A stretch of DNA of 64,000 bases from Cutaneotrichosporon cavernicola (taxonomy: Eukaryota; Basidiomycota; Tremellomycetes; Trichosporonales; Trichosporonaceae): NCBI RefSeq assembly GCF_030864355.1, contig NC_083398.1:310001-374000 (forward strand), in the 5' to 3' direction. A model generated the notes under the pieces. That model saw only the letters and a program-made list of their open reading frames with translations, was not told the DNA's origin and did no database searches. Shown piece after piece: positions 20,821-32,578 of this stretch. Both the position numbers and the translations under genes were made by a program. Within the stretch, counting starts at the first letter, position 1; each line of letters starts with the position of its first letter.

Positions 20821-23800
20821 TCAGGGCCGCTCAGCGAGGGTGAGGATGAAGCGCTCAGCACGGTCGTCGTCAGCGATCTCCTTCTCGCGGACCTCGGTGG
20901 CGAGCACCTTGCGTTCCTTCGGCAACTGGGTTCGGGCCTGAGGGATGGCGTAGATCTGCGACTGGAGGAAGTCTTCGGACCCGACAATCGCGCGAGCTAG
21001 CGCATCCTCCTCCCCAGTGTCAACCTCGTAGAAGACGTCGACGCGGTCAGTTGGCTTGAGGCCAGCGGCCTTGCGCAACTTGTTGACACGCGACGTGAGG
21101 GCACGCAAGAGAGCGACGCTCTCGAGGTCCTCGTGCCTGCGGCAGTCGAGGAGGATGGTCGCGTCGCCGTCCGACGCGGCCTCGAAGGCCTGCGCCTTGT
21201 CTCCCTCGAGCTCGACGAAGCGAGTGACCACCAAGTCACCCTCGACAAGCTGGACACCGTTCACCTCGACCTTGCCGCTCGACAGGTACGCCTTGCACGC
21301 GTCGCTCGAGAGCTTGGGCAGGTGGCTCTTGACCTTGGCGAGGTCCTTGCGCAGCTTGCGGCCAAGGACCGGCCAGTCGGCGTTGGCCTTGTACTTGATG
21401 CCGGTCGCGGCCTCGTCTGACGTGTACACGAGCTCCGCAACGTTGAGCTCGCTCTTGACGTACTGGTCGAGCGACTTGACGTCGTCGAGGTACTGCTGGT
21501 CGTGATGGAAGAGGGTGAGCGTCTTGAGCGGCATCTTGACCTTGAGCGTGCGCTTGTCGCGAATGCCACGGCCAAGCTCGATGACGTTCTTGAGACGCAG
21601 CACCTGGCGCTCGATGACAGAGTCAAAGTACTCCTCGCGCGCTTTGGGGAAGAGCACGAAGTGGACGGACCGCACGTCGGCACCGTCGGCGGGCTTGGGA
21701 GTGGTGGCAAGCAGGCTCTGGTACACCATCTCCGAGGTGAATGGAGTGAACGACGACATGGTGAGGGCAAGAGTGTGGAGGGCCTCGTACAGCGAGTTGA
21801 GAGCCGCCTTGGTGTCCTCGACACCGTTCTCGCCCTTGAGACGACGGCGGTTGAAACGGATGTACCAGTTGGTGAGGTCGTTGATGAGCTCGAGAAGTCC
21901 GGGAATGACAGTGTAGAGGCGGTACGCAGCCATCTCCTGATCGACGAGCTGGATGAGCGACTGGCAGCGGGCGAGGATCCACCGGTCGAACACATTGGTT
22001 GACTTGGGCGCGTCGTGGTCGGACATGAACTTAGTACCGGTCTCCTGGTTGAAGAGCTCAACCTGGTTCAGGTAGAAGTTGAGCGAGTTGATCCACTTAA
22101 GAATGACGTTGGAGAGCACATCGCGTACACCGTCCTCGCGGAAGCGGAGGTTGTCGCCCCTCACAACAGGCGAGTTGATGAGGAAAAGGCGGACAGAGTC
22201 GGCACCGTACTTCTCGACGACATTCATCGGGTCGGGGTAGTTCTTGAGCTTCTTGCTCATCTTCTTGCCGTCCGACGCCAGCACAAGACCGGTGACGATG
22301 AGGTTCTTCCAGGGCGCGGTGTTGAAGAGGTGCGTTCCAAGCACAAGAAGAGTGTAGAACCAGCCACGGGTCTGGTCAATACCCTCCGAGATGAAGTCTG
22401 CCGGGAATCTCTCCTTGAAGAGCTCCTGGTTCTCGAAAGGGTAGTGCGACTGCGCGTACGGCATCGAACCCGACTCGAACCAACAGTCGAACACCTCCTC
22501 GATACGCTTCAGCGTGCCCTTGCCCTGCTTGGACGGGATGGTGATTGAGTCAACGCTCTCACGGTGGAGGTCGGTGATGCCAGTGACACCAGAGAGCTCC
22601 TCGAGCTGCTTGATCGACGAGATGCACACAATCTCCTCCATGTCATCCGACACCCACAGAGGGATCGGGGTACCCCAGTAACGGTTACGCGAAATGTTCC
22701 AGTCGCGAGCGTTCTTGAGCCAGCCGCCGAAACGGCCCTCGCCAACGTGGGGAGGAACCCAGCGCGTTCTCTCGTTGTTGGCAACGAGCTCCTGCGACTT
22801 GGAGGCCACGCGGACAAACCAGACTGGGACAGCGCGGTAGATGAGGGGAGTGCCCGAGCGCCAGCAGAAGGGGTACGAGTGCTTGATGTCGGTACGCACG
22901 ATGAGGCGCCCCTTCGAGTTGAGCTCCTTGATGATGGCAGAGTCGGCGTCCTTGACGTACTGGCCCTGGTAATCGGGGACCTCCGCCGTGAAGCGGCCGG
23001 ACTCGTCAATAGGGCAAGGCGGGATCTCGTCCTCGCGGACGACCTTGTGCGCAACGGCAATGCGGTGGTCGTCCTCGCCGAATGCAGGAGCCTGGTGGAC
23101 AATACCAGTACCAGCCGAGTCGGTGACATACTCATCGGCAATAACGCGGAACGCGCGGTCCTCGTACTGCTCGGTGAAGTAGTCGAACATGGGGGTGTAG
23201 CGCCAGCCGACCATGTCCTTGCCAAGGAACGACCCGACCTTCTTAAACTTCGGCTCCTTCTTCGCGTCGGGCTTCTTGCCGTTCTGGTACTCCTTGTAGA
23301 CGGTGCCGAGAAGCGCCTCGAGGAGGATGAAGTTCTGGTTGCGCTCGATGTCGTGGATCTTGATGTAGGTGAAGTCGGGGTGCACACAAAGGGCAAGGTT
23401 GGAGGGAAGAGTGTAGGGAGTGGTCGTCCATGCGAGCAGGCTGGTCGACGGGTCGTCAACAAGGGGGAAAGAAACGGTAACGGCGGGGTCCTGGACGTCG
23501 CGGTAGTCCTCACCGGCCTCGAAGTTGGAAAGAGGAGTCGTGCAGCCGGTCGAGTACGGCATCACACGGAGGCCGCGGTAAACCTGATCCTTCTGCCACA
23601 GCTGGCCGAAGATCCACCACACCGACTCCATGAAGGTTGGGTCAAGGGTCTTGTAACCGGTGTCAAAGTCGATCCAGCGGCCGACACGCTCGACAGTGGT
23701 CTTCCACTCGGACGCGTAACGCATGACAATGGCACGGCACTCGGCGTTGTACTTGTCGATGCCCATGGCCATCACGTCGTCCTTGCCCTTGATGCCGAGC

Positions 23801-24276
23801 TTTTTGTCAATCTCGTGCTCGACTGGGAGGCCGTGCGTGTCCCAACCGAAGCGGCGCTCGACGTGGTGACCGGTCGACGAGGCATGGCGGGTTACAATGT
23901 CCTGGTGTCAGACAAGAACTGTATCCATCTTACCTTGATGGTACCGGCGAGCAGATGCCCGTAGTGAGGAAGGCCGGTCGCGAAGGGCGGTCCGTCGAAG
24001 AACGAGAACTCGGGCCGGCCCTCGGAGAGCTTCTGCTGCGTCTTGAACGCGTCGATCGCACGCCAAAAGTCGAGCACGTTGTGCTCGGCCGTCGGGATGT
24101 GGATCGGCTTAGACGCTGGCGTCAGCACGGTCTGGGTCGCAAGCAGAGCTGGCGCGATGGGGCAGGGGAAAGCCAGGGCGTCGGCAGGGGGTGTGGTATG
24201 GTAGGACGACGCAGCGCCTGGCAAGAGGGGAAAGGGGACACGATGAGCACTCACGGTCGTGAGCCTTGAACGACAT
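20821..24276 (-). CDS. ILS1: Cytosolic isoleucyl-tRNA synthetase (1094 aa, 3 exons)
   Basis: Spliced as complement(join(20821..23901, 23934..24115, 24255..24276)), 1095 codons. Exon 1 is only 22 nt; the joins give [20 protein letters not shown] and an uninterrupted class I core. The HIGH-type motif is PHYGH (residues 57-61), [11 protein letters not shown] follows, the editing domain contains [15 protein letters not shown], and the KMSKS-type motif is KMSKK (about 615-619). The C-terminal part carries the eukaryotic anticodon-binding and extension regions; length fits the cytosolic enzyme (about 1070-1100 aa). It charges tRNA-Ile and hydrolyses Val-tRNA-Ile. No targeting peptide, so a mitochondrial enzyme must be encoded elsewhere. 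Intron 2 is 32 nt. Confidence 0.95.
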
Positions 24277-24969
24277 GGTGGGTGGCGAAGAGGAGAAAGG
24301 GGAAGGAAGGTGGCGAGAGAGTCCTCGCGTGATTACGAGCGAGTCGAGGCGGCGCGATGCGGCTGACGATCCGGGGAAGCGGCTCGGTAACGGTGACGAG
24401 CTCTCGTTTTGAACTCGAGAGGATGCCTGGGGCTGTTCAGGCCTTAGCAAGTCGAGAGGAGGATGGGAGAAGGTGTTGTTGGTGTCGACGACGAGCAATA
24501 CGACAATACGGATGCTGACAACTGAGTTTTCTGACCAGGCTTTGAGTGAACCTCAGCCCCACCACACGAGCGCAACTAGGCTCACCCAGGGCCCAGGAGC
24601 AACTACTGAGTCGACTTTGGACCAGCGGCCCCGCCTCGACCACTTTGGCGCTCCTTACTTAATCAACCCTCCCCCTTTGACGGTTGTATCAACTCTCAAA
24701 GAACGCAAAGGACGCGCGCGTACCCAGAATAATTTGTGGAGTGGAGGTGTTACCATCAAGGCCTCAATCAACACAACTGAGAACGATCTGGTGGAACCAG
24801 ACACTTGACATATCATACTCAACTCTTCATTACCCACTTTTAGTGTCTCGCCTCTCAAGACGACCGGAGGGAATACTCTGCGTCTCAAGACGCTCTGAAC
24901 GCGAAAGCTATCTTCCCCGTCTACACCTGCTTCGTCGGGCATTATCTCATCACCGACAGGTCGCGATTG
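24277..24969. promoter_or_regulatory. Divergent ILS1 / AIR1-type gene promoter region
   Basis: A 690-bp spacer between divergent starts. No coding frame was supported. Purine-rich on the plus strand near ILS1, so pyrimidine-rich in the ILS1 sense direction, as in other 5' leaders of the window. Confidence 0.4.
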
Positions 24970-27068
24970 ATGCGACGGAAGAGGAAGAATCCGATCCAAG
25001 TTGAACCATCCGATAAGGAAGCTCGAAATCAACGGAAAGCCAACGATAGGGCCATGGCGAGCAACAAGAGCAGCCCGGCCAGTGGGGGGCCCACCAGCCA
25101 GAAGGACGGCCGCCAGCCTCAGCAGAAGCAACAGAGGCGCAAGAAGAAACAGCACCCAGAGAATGAGTTCTACGACTTGTCAATGGACTCGGCCCACGAT
25201 ATGTGCCTTAACTGTGGCGGTGAGTAAACTCCAGTGCTGAAATGCTGACCAACAGGGAGCGGTCACTCCGAGAGCGCTTGCACGAAGCGGCAGGGTCGGG
25301 GAGGTCCGCAGTGGGCCGCCAGCGAAACCGAAGCCGGCCCCTCCCGCCTGCGTGGTGACGGAGACGGAAACGGCACTGCTCCGGGCCCAGCTGAGGATCT
25401 GCCCGGGCCGACTAGCAAGTTCACACCGTTCAGGCGCATAGCGTACACCTTCAACTTCGGTGACAGTGACGAGGAGAAGGACGGCGGTGATGCCGATGGC
25501 GGAGAAGGATCGAAGGCGGAACCAGGAATCTCCAAGCCGCCTAGTCCTCCGCCTGCTCCACCCTCTGGCACACCTCCCCCACCTCCCCTCCTGCTCCCCG
25601 AACATGTGACCATGGGTGACGGGAACGAAGAGGCCGCTGGACAAGAACTTCCTTCGCTTGAGGATGTAGATGAGAACGCAGACATGACTGGTATCGCGGT
25701 GCTTGATGACAGCCGGTCAACAGTAAGTTGACACACGGTTGTACTCAGCTCACAGTAGGGCGCTATCCGTTACTACGACCCGCGGGCCACCGATGAGTTC
25801 TTCGCCAACGCCGACCTTCGTTCGTTGTGCAAGAGGTGCAAGAAGCCAGGACACATTGAGAGGAATTGCGACGTCCAGATCGTGTGTACGGCCTTTGATG
25901 GCGCTAACTGCAGTGCCTACGATGCGGTGAGGAAGGCCACGAGCGTACAGAATGTCCCTATGGCGTCACATGTAGATACTGCGGTCTCAGTGGCCACTCA
26001 GCAACGGCCTGCAAGCAACGAGCCGTGCAAGCCAATGAGACTGGATCTACAACGTGTGCGCTATGCGGTAGTCACCGGCACGGGACGACGGTAAGATGAA
26101 CTGGACGATCCTATCTGACAGCAGGGCTGTGAGCTTGCATGGCGCACATACGTCTATTATCCGCCAGATGTGCGGAAGGAAATCCTCAAACGCAAGGCCG
26201 ATGCTAAGGGCTGGAAGCTTGAGGCGCTCGGCAATAACTACCTGGACATGTTCTGCTTCAACTGTGCCGGAGAAGGCCACCTCGGCGACGTGAGTGGCCG
26301 CTATGACATACGGATCGAGCACGACAGGGCCATGGAGAACATGCTGACATCCAGGACTGCCGCCAGTCCAAAGGCACCAAAGCCCCAATCACCGCGTATC
26401 CCACTGCATTCTCGGCGGCGATGGCGCGTCGTGGTCCATACGCGGCGAGTCTTCCGACTGGGCTCCCCTCAGCGAAGCACCCAGCTGCAACACACACACG
26501 TTTCGACGACAATCTGCCAGGTGTTAATCCCGGGTTTGCTGGGTTTGGTGGGGCTGCGGCGGGTCGCCGTGGGCGTGAGAAGGAAGTTGCGCGGCAGCGG
26601 GAACTCGAGCGTCGCGATGATCGTGATGACTGGTTCTCGGGACGCGACAACCGGCGCGGAGGGTGGACGAGGCAGCGCTCGCCAGAGCCTTACCCCGCAG
26701 GTGGAAGTCGGGCGAACCGCATCTCGGGAATGGGGCAAGGACGGCGCTTCGGCCAGGTGTCCGCCCCCACTGGTCGCCCAGGTCCGATCTACCGCAACGA
26801 CCGTGACCGCGGGTTGCGGTACCGCGGCGACTCTGCGCCAGAGGAGGGCGAGTGGCGTCGGTACCGCGAGACTGAGCCAGAGGAGGGCGAGTGGCGTGCG
26901 TCAGGTGCAGGCGGTGGACCAGTGGAAAGATGGGGTGCCGAGATGGATCGCGAGGACCGCGAGGCGCGTCGCGCGCGCGACGACCGCATGTGTGACGATC
27001 GCCCGCGTGCGGGTCCAAGTCGTCGGGGTGGAGCGGGGCGCGGACAGCGGTACACGGGGGGATACTAG
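24970..27068 (+). CDS. AIR1: AIR1/2-type zinc-knuckle RNA-binding protein (631 aa, 6 exons)
   Basis: Spliced as join(24970..25219, 25256..25722, 25759..25881, 25914..26090, 26125..26289, 26355..27068), 632 codons. The joins expose six CX2CX4HX4C knuckles: CLNCGGSGHSESAC, CKRCKKPGHIERNC, CLRCGEEGHERTEC, CRYCGLSGHSATAC, CALCGSHRHGTTGC and CFNCAGEGHLGDDC. Knuckle 1 sits alone near residue 83, separated by an acidic Pro-rich linker of about 180 residues from 2-6. The tail is Arg/Gly/Glu-rich with an EEGEWR repeat. In yeast, Air proteins bridge the poly(A) polymerase Trf4/5 and Mtr4 in TRAMP and recognise aberrant nuclear RNA. Three introns fall inside knuckles, and introns of 32, 34, 36 and 36 nt are among the shortest in the window. 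The start is the first ATG in frame; one at 25054 is an alternative. Confidence 0.9.
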
Positions 27069-27369
27069 GCTTGTGACATGACGAGGAACCTAACATGTAG
27101 CGTCGTACATGTACATAACCGCGATGTAGCCACGTGATACCATCAACGAAATGAGCAGCAGAGTGGTTGGTCTTGTCCTCAAAGTGGCAGCAATGATGAG
27201 CAAAGGCACCCTGCGGTCACCGTCGCACCATCCAATCGCACAGACCTCCACTTCGCCGACCAAGACAAGGAGCAAGGAGATCGCTATCCAAATATGATTA
27301 GAAACGATATAATAAATCGAGAAACGATATAGTAAATCGAGATCGGCCGCTGTTCCAAACATGAGGTGC

Positions 27370-28091
27370 TTAAGCCACACCTACGGAGATAGGAGCTGGC
27401 TCCCAATGAGACGAGATAGCCTCCACGTTAGGGATCTCGGCGCCAATCTTACACCAGGGATCGCACAAGTCGTATCCCACAATGCCGATGCCTCTCGTTG
27501 CCCGTGAGATAGATCTCCTTGCAGATGCGCTCGTCGTGGGTGACAGCTTCCTCGACATTGTGCTGTGACGTGACACACAAATTGGCAAGGCAAAAGCCCA
27601 GCATTCCTTCGACGATGATGGGATAGCTGGGGCGGCAATCTTCCACATCCTTGCCACAAACAGGAAGGATAAGAGTAACCTCGAACCCCGACTCCTTGTC
27701 CCGAGTGCATGCATCTTCGAGAGGGTTGAGACCGTGCAGCATATGGTGGCGAATGATGAGTGAGATGGGTTAGTTGGGGTTCCATCCGTCTTCGGGGGTG
27801 TGAAGGAGTGGCGGTGACACCAACGCCAACAGCATGGCCTTCTGGATCTCGGACATCCTCTGCAAGTCGGGCACGTCACCGAGGTACGCGTTCAGATGGG
27901 TGGCCTGTGCTGTGTCGTGCTCTTTCCCGGAGCTTCTTCCCGTCTTGCTCCTAGTCTGCAGGCAGAATCTGTACCTCGTCTACGAACCACTCGAATAGCC
28001 CTTCCAGTTGTTCCTCGAGGCTATCAATGGGATGAAGGTGGTCGGTTGTCGGATAGGAGATGACGAGAGGGCGAGGTGAGAAGGGGCGGAG
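27370..28091 (-). pseudogene. Probable decayed gene, unrecognised family
   Basis: Protein-like segments lie in order on the minus strand but not in one frame. They are: a segment ending LFEWFVDEVQILPAD then TAG (27951); a segment around YLGDVPDLQRMSEIQKAML to EDGWNPN then TAA (27770-27772); in the same frame after that stop, MLHGLNPLEDACTRDKESG to IYLTGNE (from 27742); and, one base out of frame, GIGIVGYDLCDPWCKIGAE to the TAA at 27370. The first break could be a 70-nt intron (GTACAG..ACAG, in phase), but the TAA and the single-base shift have no room for introns. A Cys pair (CDPWC) followed by SHW..P faintly recalls the end of fungal deaminase-like domains; this is weak. It could instead be a live gene with a different 3' exon. 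Confidence 0.4.
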
Positions 28092-29691
28092 TTGTTTGCG
28101 CGTTGCGGGATGGGTGCCCGGAGAAAGACGAGGACGACAGGCGGAAGGAGATCCTTTTGGGGCCAACGTGTGCAGAGCGCGCGGGAGGGAAGAAGTAAGA
28201 TGCAGCGGATGGCCGTGCTAATAGGTGGGTGGCGAACAATAGGTGGATTAAGGTTGTTTGTGATATTCCAGGTGGGATGGTGGTGTGTTGGAGAGAAGCG
28301 GGTTGAAGAGTGCAGATGTAGAGTGTTCCAGGTGTTTTGCGTGTTCGAGGTTCCAGTATTTGGAGAGAATATGTGCTATAGACACTGAACACTTGAGAAA
28401 AGAGGAGTTGGTGAAGAGAAGAAGGGGAAGGGAGCTGGAACGGCTTATGTACGTTAGTGAATGGCGCGGAGGTTGCTTCACTTTGTTGGATGAGCCGTAG
28501 GCCCCGGCATCAAGGTTCGATAAAACCCATAGCCTCGTATTTCCGTTTCTGCATCCTCTTCATACCCTACTTCAACACCCTTGCCCTGTGGCTGCCCCGC
28601 TGGTCGTGGCTGCATCGACCCACACTTTGCGATGCTGTTGACTAACCCTCTGACCAAGCCACTTGTCGCAGAAGTCAACAAAAGAGATCCCGAACTCCTC
28701 AGTCCAATTGTTACCTCTTTCCCTGTCACACTACTACCCTCCCTAATCCCCGTTGTAAGTTTCTAATTCTCCTTGTCCGGGGTAATGGTGCCTGCCACGT
28801 AGTGTCTCAATGGTGTATGGAATCAGAGTGCCAGCCCGCCTTCGGCGCCGCCTTCGGCGCCGCCGGGCTGGAGTACATGTAGGCCTATGCCTAGGGGATC
28901 TGGGAAGGCGGCTACTGGGACTGCGCACCTGTGAGATCCGTATGTTAGTTTCGCATGTTATTTTGGAGATTCTGGAATGATCTCAATAGAGTGGGCCTGA
29001 CAAGCATCGGATCAGGCATCGTGCTCCCGTCTTCAGCGAGTTGCAAGAACAGAGAACATCCCCAGCATCAAAGGATGTTCGCAAGGATGGTAGCGGGCGG
29101 GCCGGTTCGGCGGACTCATGATCAGTCTGCAACAGCTCCGGAACTGGGCCGTATCGGGCGGCGCCTCGCGCGGCGCTGTCCCTGCCCGAAACTTGCAGCG
29201 CTTGAATGCCCAGACCACTGAGAATGGCTTGCTTGTTTGTAGCTTCAGTGGTTGAGACAACCTCATGAGCTCAAGGGGTATCAGGTGGGTTTAGAAAGGA
29301 ACGCAGAGATGGTCCCAAGCGCATTCACCCTCAGATCACGAAGCTACAGATTGCTCGAGTCAAGTCTCCATCCAAAGTACCAAAACGTTTCCACAATTTC
29401 ATGGTCAAAATACCAACTCATCATGAGTTTGCTGTACCTCAGCTGAGTCCAATTCATCAGCGAGCAGTATATCACATCTTTATTCAAGGCAGACTGCATT
29501 CTTGTCGGGGTACAGTACTGAAACACCCTAATTTTAGGACTTTGCCACACAAGACCCAGGACGCAACCACGTGAAGTTGAGGCGGAGAGCGCCGATCTCC
29601 GCCCCCTAAGATTCGGATTGCCTCCACCCCGGCCACTAGTTCCGCCATCGCCGAGCTCGATCTTTCCATCTCTCTTCATCTCTACCTCTTC
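28092..29691. other. Intergenic 1.6 kb upstream of COX11
   Basis: No gene could be supported. It contains a GC-rich hairpin at 28831-28871 (listed) and scattered short frames without homology-like content. The last 70 bp before 29692 are pyrimidine-rich. Confidence 0.45.
28831..28871. repeat. GC-rich hairpin with internal 12-bp direct repeat
   Basis: Arms CCAGCCCG (28831-28838) and CGGGCTGG (28864-28871) enclose a loop that holds the 12-bp unit GCCTTCGGCGCC twice. The loop can itself fold (GGCGCC is self-complementary). It stands out from the less GC-rich surroundings. Function unknown; it may be a structured untranslated RNA element or a small mobile palindrome. Confidence 0.6.
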
Positions 29692-30603
29692 ATGTCCACA
29701 ATGTTCCGGCCCCTCCTGCGCAGCTGTGCGCAGCTGCGCGCCGCCCGACCCTCCCCCTCATCTGGATCAAGGCCGTTACAGAGCCGGCTATTCTCTACCC
29801 CCCCGCCCCCCCGACCAGGAGCAGACCAAGTCAACGCGGCCCGCGATCGCCTCTACGCCGAACGCATGAGGAAGAACCGCACGCTCGTGCTCTATGTGGT
29901 CGGATCGCTCGCCCTAGTATCTGGAATCACGTATGCCGCTGTTCCTGCCTACCGCGCATTCTGTGCCGCCACGGGGTATGCCGGCACACCGATGACGGAT
30001 CCATCGCGCTTCGAGCCCAGCAGGCTGTACGCGGACGAGCATACCGAGGGCCGGCCTATTACTGTGCGGTTCGAGGCTACGCACGGAGACACGCTGCCGT
30101 GGAGCTTTGAGCCGCTGCAGCGGAGCGTTACTGTCGTGCCCGGGCAGACTGCGCTGGCTTTCTACAAGGCCAAGAACAACTCGGATAAGGACCTGATTGG
30201 GATTGCGACGTATAACATGACGCCTGAGAAGGTGAGACACGCGTTGTAAACGGAGGAGACGGGAGAGTGGTGGCCGCGGAAGGACGAATGTGGCAACGCA
30301 ACCTGCTCAACTTGTGACTTCTGCTAACCCCAGATCGCACCGTACTTTGCCAAGGTCGAGTGCTTCTGCTTCGAGGAGCAGAAGATCCGTGCCGGCGAGG
30401 AGGTCGACCTCCCAGTCTTCTTCTTCATCGACCGTGACGTCGTCGACGACTCGACGTTGGACAACGTCGATGACGTGGTCCTCTCGTACACCTTCTTCCG
30501 CGCCAAGCGCAACGACATGGGTCACGCCGTGTTCGACGCACCCGAGGATCTCGTGCAGAAGGCGTCTGGGTTTGCCAACTACGAGCATGTTCCAGCCAAG
30601 TAA
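29692..30603 (+). CDS. COX11: COX11, copper chaperone for cytochrome c oxidase (269 aa, 2 exons)
   Basis: Spliced as join(29692..30231, 30334..30603), 270 codons, intron 102 nt. The first 40 residues are Arg/Ser-rich without acids (MSTMFRPLLRSCAQLRAARP), a mitochondrial presequence. A single membrane helix follows (LVLYVVGSLALVSGITYAAVP, shown in two parts: LVLYVVGSLAL and VSGITYAAVP), then FCAATGYAGTP, the family signature. The copper motif CFCF is at residues 190-193, opening exon 2. The protein sits in the inner membrane with its C-terminus in the intermembrane space and delivers Cu(I) to the CuB site of Cox1. Length and motif order match the CtaG/Cox11 family. Confidence 0.95.
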
Positions 30604-31292
30604 GCCGCGGCCGCCATCGCCGGGGACCGAGTCAAGAGTCAACAGGGTTCGACGTGACTCGATTTAGAGTAATACAGCATTACCATTGCATGCATAGCAC
30701 ATCTCACTGCTGGCGAAGCATGGGCGACAATCCAAGTATCTCCACCACGTAATGTTCGCTCCCTCCGTCAAGCCGACTGATCGGGCGAGGTGGAGGTTGA
30801 GAGGTCGTTGGAGGTGGAGGTGTCGGCACGTGTGGGAGGGAGCGTGAGGTTGTCAAGATAGGCGGGCGTTCGTAGGGTGAGATAGGTACGCAAGCAGATG
30901 GCACCTGGCCAACAGACCCACGTGATGCGCGGAAGCAATTATCCAGGACAGTGCAATACGTCTCGTCTGGATCGCCCTGACGGCATTTTGTTTTCCCCGA
31001 GGCGTGGCATTCTTTGAGTCCACCTTATGATGCTTGCTTTCCAATCCCTAAATGGCAATGTGGCACTTGGATACAGGGAATCGAGCGTTATATGGCGGGT
31101 ATTTGCGGAGTGCAATCAAGAGTAACGTACAAACCCTGCCTGTCACTCTTCCATCTTGCACCGCACTCCTACAGTATGGGTTAGCATCTGCTCTCACCTG
31201 ACCCGAGAGGCTCAGCGTCGCAGTCTCCCACTCCAGAGCCTGGCTCTCGTTCATCCATTACTCTTCAACCAGTCCGCTGCCAAGTCGTTGCC
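30604..31292. other. Spacer between COX11 and the surface-protein gene
   Basis: About 690 bp; nothing coding recognised. It probably contains the COX11 3' UTR and the promoter of the gene at 31293. Confidence 0.4.
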
Positions 31293-32578
31293 ATGGTTGT
31301 GTGGGCCGCCCTCGCCGCCACCTTTGTTGCCTCGGCATTAGCCCTCACACCCAACATTACTACAGAATTCTTCATCACATCAATGAGCCCGATGGTCAAG
31401 TTCGAGCCTCCAGGTTCCTGGATAGACACCTATTCCAACTTTGACGACTCATTGTACGAGCCCGGCGTCATTGAGGCGGGCTACCCGATGCTCTTTGCCC
31501 CGCACGGCGGCCGCGCTTCCATCAGTTATGTTGGAACGAACGTGACCTGGATCGCTGTCATGCCCGTTGGTGCAGACTCGACAGTCGTCAGCCCCGAAGT
31601 CGACGGGACTGCTCAACCCGCGCCATTTATGGACACTATGATTGGAGGCCGGCGTGTGGTTCGGTGGACCAGTAACCCAGACATCCCAATGGGGCCTCAT
31701 ACGGGGTCATTCGGGCTTACGGCCAACGCTCCGCCCGAGGCCCAGGTGGAATTGGTGAGTGTGATCTTCACAATGCCAATCGTCGGCCGAGGGTAGGTTT
31801 TTGAGCCAGAACCAGAGCGTCTCAGTTCTCGTCAATGCTGACGCCAACGGAACCACACCGCAAGAAACGAGGTGTTTCTGCTGGTTGCTCAATCCTTTAA
31901 TCGCCACAGGGGCGTCCTTCAACTACTTCAAAGCCACCGGTCCGTGGCGGACAACAGACACAATAGGAGGTTATGCTGGACAACAAGAAATCCCTTACGC
32001 GATGATCGTCGCTAACCAAACTTCGTCTATTAGGTTCAGACTTCCACCGTCAACAACGCTCCTGGCGGTGAATGGTACAGTCGGCCCTGTGTACGGGCGT
32101 TATACCGTCCAGCTTGACCCACCGCTTCAGGTACCGGTCAATGCGACCTTCAATTCCTATCGCAGATACACGGCGGTCAATCAGACCATGTACCTCAGCG
32201 CACTGGACCCAGAGGTCAACTATACAGTCACCATTACTGGCGACGAAGACCCTACACAGTTCCTGGGGCTCACAACCTTAACGGCATGCTTCCTCAAAAA
32301 CCCGTAAGAGCTCAAATAATCACAAGCTAACCGCTAGGCGGTTTCTCGACTCAGGGCTGGGAAACGGGAGCGCCTCCAACAAGGCTCGAAAAGTCCAATC
32401 ACCTGGATCGAATACGTCTCAAGAGTTGCCAGGCAGTGGTGCAGGACGTTCTGCGGGTCATTCGGGTTCCACGGACCGCAGCAAGACGAATGTCGGAGCC
32501 ATTGCTGGTGGTGTTGTTGGAGGGGTGGTTGGTACGGCATTGCTGGCTTCATTCATCTTCTTCCTCTGTGGGCGTTAG
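31293..32578 (+). CDS. Secreted/single-pass surface protein, truncated after its membrane helix (398 aa, 3 exons)
   Basis: Spliced as join(31293..31754, 31810..32303, 32338..32578), 399 codons. A signal peptide (MVVWAALAATFVASALAL) is followed by about 310 extracellular residues with many N-glycosylation sequons (for example NITT, NVTW, NQSV, NGTT, NYTV), a Ser/Gly-rich stalk, and a transmembrane helix with glycine zipper (AIAGGVVGGVVGTALLAS, then FIFFLCGR). TAG follows directly, where related architectures carry a basic stop-transfer and a cytoplasmic tail. Tail-like coding sequence in the same frame continues after the stop, which suggests recent truncation or readthrough (separate entry). 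Family unknown; such proteins are common in basidiomycete walls and membranes. The exon 2 acceptor could also be 6 nt downstream. Confidence 0.7.

Noticed and set aside
22564..23964. 466-codon plus-strand frame within ILS1
   Set aside because: Antisense to the synthetase editing domain; composition typical of a mirror frame and it runs through the ILS1 intron.
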